The position numbers were made by a program, and so were the translations under genes. The notes below the pieces were generated by a model that worked only from the letters and a program-made list of their open reading frames with translations, was not told where the DNA came from and searched no databases. Shown piece by piece: positions 59,144 through 64,000 of a DNA stretch of 64,000 bases. Each line of letters starts with the position of its first letter. Within the stretch, counting starts at the first letter, position 1. The DNA comes from Kitasatospora cheerisanensis KCTC 2395 (GTDB lineage Bacteria; Actinomycetota; Actinomycetes; Streptomycetales; Streptomycetaceae), in NCBI RefSeq assembly GCF_000696185.1, contig NZ_KK853997.1, positions 4,320,410 to 4,384,409 of the forward strand. The letters are read 5' to 3'.

Positions 59144-59305
59144 GCCCTCTCTTTCGGATCTTGTCGGATCAGCGTGCGGCGTCGGGCGCCCGGCTGGGCG
59201 TGCCGGCCGAACGTCCTCGTACTGGACGTACTTGGATGTTTGGCCGGTGCGTCCAGGCGGGATGATCCGGCGTCGCGCGCCCGGCAAGATCCGAAAGAGA
59301 GGGCC
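59143..59305. mobile_element. MITE-like element with 21-bp perfect terminal inverted repeats
   Basis: The left end begins GGCCCTCTCTTTCGGATCTT and the right end is its exact complement (59285-59305), 21 bp on each side. The 121 bp between are also partly self-complementary (GGCCGAACGTCC near 59209 against GGATGTTTGGCC near 59235) and have no coding frame. It thus has the form of a non-autonomous MITE or the joined ends of an insertion sequence. A target duplication is not obvious. It lies between the SRPBCC gene and the phosphoglucomutase gene. Confidence 0.75.
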
Positions 59306-59381
59306 CAGCGCGCGGGACCCGCGACGCGCCGTTTCCCGCGATGACCGGCATGGAGCGGCGGCGGCGGGTCAGACTGACGTC

Positions 59382-60128
59382 ATGTTGGGAGTTCCGGACC
59401 GCATCAAGGCCTTCCTGTTCGACCTGGACGGGGTGCTGACCCAGACCGCGAAGGTGCACGCGGCCGCGTGGAAGGACATGTTCGACGCCTTCCTCCGGTC
59501 CGAAGCGGCGCGCACCGGAGGGGAGTTCGTCCCCTTCGACCCGGTCGCCGACTACGACCGGTACGTGGACGGCCGGCCCCGGCTGGACGGCACCCGGCAG
59601 TTCCTCTCCTCCCGCGGCATCGACCTGCCGGAGGGCGCCCCGCAGGACCCGCCCGGCACCCGGACGGTCAACGGGCTGTCCGCGGCGAAGAACGACACCG
59701 TGCTGCGGATGATCCACGAGCAGGGCGTCCAGCCGTACCCGGGCTCGGTGGCGTACCTGCACCGCCTGCGGGAGCTCGGAATGCCGCGCGCCGTGGTCTC
59801 GTCCAGCGCGAACTGCCGGGACGTGCTGCGGGCCGCCGGCATCGACGACCTGTTCGACGTGGTGGTGGACGGCGTCACCGCGGCCCGCGACCACCTGGCG
59901 GGCAAGCCCGCCCCGGACACCTTCCTGGCCGCCGCGAAGCAGCTGGACACCGCCCCCGGGCACGCCGCCGTGTTCGAGGACGCGCTGGCGGGCGTCGCCG
60001 CCGGCCGGGCCGGCGGGTTCGGCGCCGTCGTCGGGGTCAACCGCACCGGGCAGGCCGAGGCGCTGCGCGAGCACGGCGCGGACCTGGTGGTCGACGACCT
60101 GGCCGAGCTGCTCGGGGAGCGCGGATGA
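59382..60128 (+). CDS. Beta-phosphoglucomutase-type HAD hydrolase
   Basis: 248 residues. HAD motif I FLFDLDGVLTQTAKVHAAAW (nucleophile and acid/base Asp), motif II VVSSSANCRDVLRAAG, motif III GKPAPDTFLAAAKQL and motif IV VFEDALAGVAAGRAGGFG. The cap helix with YVDGRPRLDGTRQFLSSRG is the beta-phosphoglucomutase type. Its stop overlaps the ATG of the GH65 gene; such pairs convert beta-glucose 1-phosphate, released by a GH65 phosphorylase, to glucose 6-phosphate. Confidence 0.88.
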   Translation: MLGVPDRIKAFLFDLDGVLTQTAKVHAAAWKDMFDAFLRSEAARTGGEFVPFDPVADYDRYVDGRPRLDGTRQFLSSRGIDLPEGAPQDPPGTRTVNGLSAAKNDTVLRMIHEQGVQPYPGSVAYLHRLRELGMPRAVVSSSANCRDVLRAAGIDDLFDVVVDGVTAARDHLAGKPAPDTFLAAAKQLDTAPGHAAVFEDALAGVAAGRAGGFGAVVGVNRTGQAEALREHGADLVVDDLAELLGERG

Positions 60129-62524
60129 GCCCGTCCGAGGCGTTCACCGTCGACCCGTGGGGAATCAGCGAACACGGACTCGACCTGCCCGGGCAGGCCC
60201 GCGCCGAGTCGGTGTTCGCGCTGTCCAACGGCCACATCGGGCTGCGCGGCAACCTCGACGAGGGCGAGCCGCACGGCCTGCCCGGCACCTACCTGAACGG
60301 CGTGTTCGAGCTGCGCCCGCTGCCCTACGCGGAGAGCGGCTACGGCTTCCCGGAGTCCGGGCAGAGCGTCATCAACGTCACCAACGGCAAGCTGATCCGG
60401 CTGCTGGTCGACGACGAGCCCTTCGACCTGCGCTACGGCGAACTCCGCAGCCACCGCCGCAGCCTGGACTTCCGGGACGGCCTGCTGCACCGGGAGGCCG
60501 AGTGGACCTCGCCGGCCGGCCGCACGGTCCGGGTCAGCTCCCGCCGCCTGGTGTCGCTGACCCAGCGGGCGGTGTGCGCGATCCACTACACGGTGGAGGC
60601 CGTGGACGGCCCGGTCCGGATCGTGCTCCAGTCGGAACTGGTCGCCAACGAGCAGCTGCCGGGCGGCGGCGACGGCGACCCGCGGGCGGCGGCCGTGCTG
60701 GAGGCCCCGCTGACGGCCGAACTGCGGCACGCCGACGGCACGAAGGGCGTGCTGGTGCACCGCACCCGGTTCTCCGGCCTGCGGGTCGCCGCCGGGATCG
60801 ACCACGTGATCGACGGGCCGGAGCGGATCGACACCGCCGCCGAGTCCTCCGACGACCAGGCCCGGATCACCGTCACCACCGTGCTGAACGCCGGTCAGAA
60901 ACTGCGCCTGGTCAAGTTCGTGGCGTACGGCTGGTCGGCGACCCGCTCGCTGCCCGCCGTCCGCGACCAGGTCGAGGCCGCGCTGACCGCCGCCCGGTAC
61001 ACCGGCTGGGACGGCCTGGTCGCCGAGCAGAAGGAGTTCCTCGGCCGGTTCTGGGGCGAGAACGACGTCGCCATCGAGGGCGACGTCGAACTCCAGCAGG
61101 CCGTCCGGTTCGCGCTGTTCCACGTCCTGCAGGCCGGCGCCCGCAGCGAGGAACGGGCCATCCCCGCCAAGGGGCTGACCGGCCCCGGCTACGACGGCCA
61201 CTCGTTCTGGGACACCGAGACCTTCGTGCTCCCGGTGCTCACCTACTGCCTGCCCGAGGCCGTCAAACAGGCGCTGCGCTGGCGGCACACCACCCTCCCG
61301 ATGGCCCGCGAGCGCGCCGCCCAACTCGGCCTGGCCGGCGCGGTGTTCCCGTGGCGGACGATCCGCGGCGAGGAGTGCTCCGGCTACTGGCCGGCCGGCA
61401 CCGCCGCCTTCCACATCGGCGCGGACATCGCCGCCGCCGTGGTCCGCTACGTCCGCGCCACCGGGGACACCGAGTTCGAGCGCACCCACGGCCTGGAACT
61501 GCTGGTGGAGACCGCCCGGATGTGGCGCTCGCTCGGCCACCACGATGCCAAGGGCAACTTCCGGATCGAGGGCGTCACCGGGCCCGACGAGTACAGCGCG
61601 GTCGCCGACAACAACGTCTTCACCAACCTGATGGCGCAGTCCAACCTGTGGAACGCCGCCGACACCGCGCTCCGGCACCTGCACGAGGCCTCCCTCCTCG
61701 GCGTGGACACCGAGGAGGCCGCCGCCTGGCGCGACGCCGCCGACAAGATGTTCGTCCCCTACGACGAACAGCTCGGCGTGCACCCGCAGGCCGACGGCTT
61801 CACCGACCACCAGCTCTGGGACTTCGACGCCACCCCGCCCGAGAAGTACCCGCTGCTGCTGCACTACCCGTACTTCGACCTGTACCGGAAGCAGGTCGTC
61901 AAACAGGCCGACCTGGTGCTCGCCATGCAGACCCGCGGCGACGTCTTCACCGCCGAGCAGAAGGCCCGCAACTTCTCCTACTACGAACGCCTGACGGTCC
62001 GCGACTCCTCGCTGTCCGCCTGCACCCAGGCCGTCATCGCCGCCGAGGTCGGCCACCTCGACCTGGCCTACGACTACACCGCCGAAGCCGCCCTGATGGA
62101 CCTGCACGACCTCGGCGGCAACACCCGCGACGGCCTGCACATGGCCTCGCTGGCCGGCGCCTGCATCGCCCTGGTCGCCGGCTTCGGCGGCCTGCGCGAC
62201 CACGGCGACCAGCTGTCCTTCCGGCCCCGGCTGCCCGCCGGACTGCAGCGCCTGTGCTTCTCCATGAGCGTGCGCGAACACCTGCTGCGGGTCGACATCA
62301 CCCACGCCACCACCACCTACACCCTCCGCCGCGGCAGCGTGCTGCAGGTCCTGCACGACGACGAACTGCTGCGGATCGAGGCCGGCAAGTCCGTCGCCCG
62401 GCCCACCGCCAGGATCACCGCCCCCACCGAACGGCCCACCCAGCCGCCCGGCCGCGAACCCGCCCGCCGGCACAGCCAGGCCGGCGTTCAGGTCGGCGGC
62501 GTCGACCATCTGCCGGCCGAGTGA
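60125..62524 (+). CDS. GH65 disaccharide phosphorylase (maltose/trehalose/kojibiose type)
   Basis: 799 residues. N-terminal beta-sandwich (ALSNGHIGLRGNLDEGEPHG), (alpha/alpha)6 barrel with HSFWDTETFVLPVLTYC, and proton donor Glu489 in GVTGPDEYSAVADNNVFTN. The last domain includes GGNTRDGLHMASLAGACIAL, the GH65 phosphate-binding region. It phosphorolyses an alpha-glucosyl disaccharide to beta-glucose 1-phosphate; which disaccharide cannot be fixed here. The last 45 residues are Pro/Thr/Arg-rich and probably disordered. Confidence 0.9.
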   Translation: MSPSEAFTVDPWGISEHGLDLPGQARAESVFALSNGHIGLRGNLDEGEPHGLPGTYLNGVFELRPLPYAESGYGFPESGQSVINVTNGKLIRLLVDDEPFDLRYGELRSHRRSLDFRDGLLHREAEWTSPAGRTVRVSSRRLVSLTQRAVCAIHYTVEAVDGPVRIVLQSELVANEQLPGGGDGDPRAAAVLEAPLTAELRHADGTKGVLVHRTRFSGLRVAAGIDHVIDGPERIDTAAESSDDQARITVTTVLNAGQKLRLVKFVAYGWSATRSLPAVRDQVEAALTAARYTGWDGLVAEQKEFLGRFWGENDVAIEGDVELQQAVRFALFHVLQAGARSEERAIPAKGLTGPGYDGHSFWDTETFVLPVLTYCLPEAVKQALRWRHTTLPMARERAAQLGLAGAVFPWRTIRGEECSGYWPAGTAAFHIGADIAAAVVRYVRATGDTEFERTHGLELLVETARMWRSLGHHDAKGNFRIEGVTGPDEYSAVADNNVFTNLMAQSNLWNAADTALRHLHEASLLGVDTEEAAAWRDAADKMFVPYDEQLGVHPQADGFTDHQLWDFDATPPEKYPLLLHYPYFDLYRKQVVKQADLVLAMQTRGDVFTAEQKARNFSYYERLTVRDSSLSACTQAVIAAEVGHLDLAYDYTAEAALMDLHDLGGNTRDGLHMASLAGACIALVAGFGGLRDHGDQLSFRPRLPAGLQRLCFSMSVREHLLRVDITHATTTYTLRRGSVLQVLHDDELLRIEAGKSVARPTARITAPTERPTQPPGREPARRHSQAGVQVGGVDHLPAE

Positions 62525-62637
62525 GAGCACGCATAAAAAGCTGACGCAGCGTCAACACTCCCTGCACGAACCGTGACCGGCGGTGCAGGGGTTCCACTCG
62601 TCGCCTCCGGCCAGCCGTCCCGACCGGAGGCCCGCTC

Positions 62638-63804
62638 TTGCGCACCCTCGCCCTCACCGCCGCCGCCCTGCTCACCCCCCTCGTCGCCGCCACCCCCGTG
62701 CACGCCGACAGCACCCGCTGGGTGCACAGCTGCGCCGCGCCCAGCCAGGCCGACACCGCCAGCTGCAACGCCCTGCGGGTGGTCGGCGGCGCCGCCGGCG
62801 CCTTCGCCGCCCAGCAGGGCTACGGCCCCGCCGACCTGCGCTCCGCGTACGGCCTGCCCGCCGACGGCGGCGCGGGCACGACCATCGCCGTCGTCGACGC
62901 CTACGACAACCCGAAGGCCGAGGCCGACCTCGGCGTCTACCGCAGCCACTACGGCCTGCCCGCCTGCACCACCGCGAGCGGCTGCTTCCGCAAGGTCGAC
63001 CAGCGCGGCGGCACCGCGATCCCGCGCGGCGACACCTCCTGGGCCGGCGAGACGGCGCTCGACCTCGCCATGGTCTCCGCGGTCGCCCCGCGCGCCAAGC
63101 TGATCCTGGTCGAGGCCGACAGCGCCTCCGTCAGCGACCTCGGCACCGCCGTCAACACCGCCGTCTCGCTCGGCGCCAAGTACGTCTCGATCAGCTGGGG
63201 CGCACCCGAGAACTCCAACGCCGCCACCTACGACAGCCGCTACTTCAACCACCCCGGCGTGGTCATCGCGGTCGCCTCCGGCGACGCCGGGTACGGCGTC
63301 AACTTCCCCGCCTCCTCCCCGCACGTCACCGCCGTCGGCGGCACCACGCTGCGCCGCGACAGCTCGGCCCGCGGCTGGGGCGAGACCGTCTGGTCCACCA
63401 ACTCCACCGAGGGCAGCGCGAGCGGCTGCTCCGGCCGGCTCCCCAAGCCGGGCTGGCAGACCGACAGCGGCTGTCCCCGCCGCACCGTCGCCGACGTGGC
63501 CGCCGTCGCCGACCCCGCGACCGGCGTCGCCGTCTACCAGACCTACGGCGGCAACGGCTGGTATGTCTACGGCGGCACCTCCGCCTCCGCCCCGATCATC
63601 GCCGCGACCTACGCCCTGGCCGGGGCCCCGTCGAGCGGCAGCAGCCCGGCGAGCTTCCCGTACGCGAACCCCGCCGCGCTCAACGACGTGACGGTCGGGT
63701 CCACCGCCACCTGCAACCCGGCCTACCTCTGCACGGCCGAGCCCGGCTACGACGGCCCGACCGGCCTCGGCACCCCGGCCGGCGTCGCGGCCTTCCGCGG
63801 ATAG
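62638..63804 (+). CDS. Secreted S53 (sedolisin) serine-carboxyl peptidase
   Basis: 388 residues. Probable TTG start with GGAGG 9 nt ahead and a Sec signal (RTLALTAAALLTPLVAATPV, cleaved near HAD). The catalytic residues are Glu138 and Asp142 in WAGETALDLAMV and Ser315 in GGTSASAPIIA; the oxyanion Asp is in ASGDAGYG. The calcium site region is degenerate. Unlike many sedolisins it lacks a long pro-domain, as is usual in short streptomycete S53 proteins. It digests proteins outside the cell. Confidence 0.88.
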   Translation: MRTLALTAAALLTPLVAATPVHADSTRWVHSCAAPSQADTASCNALRVVGGAAGAFAAQQGYGPADLRSAYGLPADGGAGTTIAVVDAYDNPKAEADLGVYRSHYGLPACTTASGCFRKVDQRGGTAIPRGDTSWAGETALDLAMVSAVAPRAKLILVEADSASVSDLGTAVNTAVSLGAKYVSISWGAPENSNAATYDSRYFNHPGVVIAVASGDAGYGVNFPASSPHVTAVGGTTLRRDSSARGWGETVWSTNSTEGSASGCSGRLPKPGWQTDSGCPRRTVADVAAVADPATGVAVYQTYGGNGWYVYGGTSASAPIIAATYALAGAPSSGSSPASFPYANPAALNDVTVGSTATCNPAYLCTAEPGYDGPTGLGTPAGVAAFRG

Positions 63805-63813
63805 GACGCCGGC

Positions 63814-63852
63814 CGCTCCACCGGGGGCCGCGCGGCGGCGCCCGGTGGAGCG
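63814..63852. terminator. Bidirectional hairpin terminator
   Basis: CGCTCCACCGGG pairs perfectly with CCCGGTGGAGCG around a GC-rich loop. It lies between two convergent genes, the S53 peptidase and the AhpD-like gene, and can end both transcripts. Confidence 0.75.
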
Positions 63853-63864
63853 CCTCCCGGTCCG

Positions 63865-64000
63865 CTACCGCGGGGCCGGGGACATGCGCGTGGTGACACC
63901 CACCCGGTTGAGCGCGTTGATGGCCGCGATCAGGCCGATCAGGTGGGCGAGTTCGGTCTCCGAGAAGTGCTTCGGGTTGGCGCTGCTGACACCGGCCCAC
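63865..64000 (-). CDS. AhpD/carboxymuconolactone decarboxylase-like protein, 5' part outside window
   Basis: Only the last 44 codons are present: WAGVSSANPKHFSETELAHL, then IGLIAAINALNRVGVTTRMS and PAPR before TAG. The FSETELAHLIGLIAAINALNR pattern matches the C-terminal helix of the alkylhydroperoxidase D-like family. The CxxC active site, if any, would be outside the window. It runs toward the S53 peptidase gene. Confidence 0.7.
   Translation of the reverse strand, partial: WAGVSSANPKHFSETELAHLIGLIAAINALNRVGVTTRMSPAPR

Noticed and set aside
59552..62530. A 992-codon minus-strand frame
   Set aside because: Antisense to the GH65 gene, which has its catalytic motif in the plus frame. Composition is typical of a shadow frame.

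Overview
The window is very GC-rich and has streptomycete habits: GTG and TTG starts, 1 to 8 bp start/stop overlaps (ATGA, GTGA, TGATG), a SARP regulator, a chitinase under the classical streptomycete chi promoter, SigE-type ECF sigma and LytR-CpsA-Psr proteins. It comes from a Streptomycetaceae chromosome (Streptomyces, Kitasatospora or relative); genus cannot be fixed from the sequence alone.

Region 1, about 1-13.58 kb: the right part of an integrated mobile element (actinomycete integrative and conjugative element or similar). A tyrosine integrase lies next to a 3' fragment of a tRNA-Lys(UUU) gene, which is the attachment site. An excisionase-like gene and an XRE regulator diverge from each other; a prim-pol/helicase replication protein, an SF2 helicase and many small proteins follow on the minus strand. 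A 360 bp gap rich in CTGCGGGGAT-type repeats is a candidate replication origin. The left end lies outside the window.

Region 2, 13.6-26.3 kb: chromosomal genes. A MacB/FtsX-type ABC exporter faces a small secreted protein. Next is a translationally coupled three-gene unit (LCAT-like alpha/beta hydrolase, 1419-aa STAND-type NTPase with about twelve 46-aa TPR-like repeats, and a CHAT/caspase-fold protein), which looks like an NTPase-gated conflict or immune system. A LytR-CpsA-Psr protein and a relic of an ECF sigma gene close the region.

Region 3, 26.3-51.6 kb: an unusual biosynthetic gene cluster read almost wholly rightward. It encodes DrrAB-type ABC export, a malonyltransferase, an acyl-AMP ligase, two carrier proteins, an aminotransferase, a LanB-like tRNA-dependent ligase domain protein, SbnA/SbnB (L-2,3-diaminopropionate), ketoreductase, FabZ-type dehydratase, a GNAT protein with a long extra domain, a GcvT-like protein, a fused ketosynthase-chain length factor, a phosphopantetheinyl transferase, a condensation-fold acyltransferase and an MFS exporter. 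A LuxR-type and a SARP regulator with a repeat-containing secreted peptide lie at the right. KS-CLF, KR, DH and ACP without an enoylreductase suggest a highly reducing type II PKS making a polyene acyl chain, coupled to diaminopropionate and perhaps to an amino acid taken from aminoacyl-tRNA.

Region 4, 51.7-64 kb: housekeeping and carbohydrate genes: ROK regulator, GH18 chitinase, phosphotransferase-like protein, LCP protein with SigE-type sigma factor, GNAT, SRPBCC, a MITE-like element, a beta-phosphoglucomutase/GH65 phosphorylase pair, an S53 peptidase and a partial AhpD-like gene.

A technical point affects the reading: at least eleven genes-internal positions show what looks like loss of one base inside C or G runs, often where restoration gives CCCGG. 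I treat these as probable sequencing errors and annotate the affected genes across the breaks.
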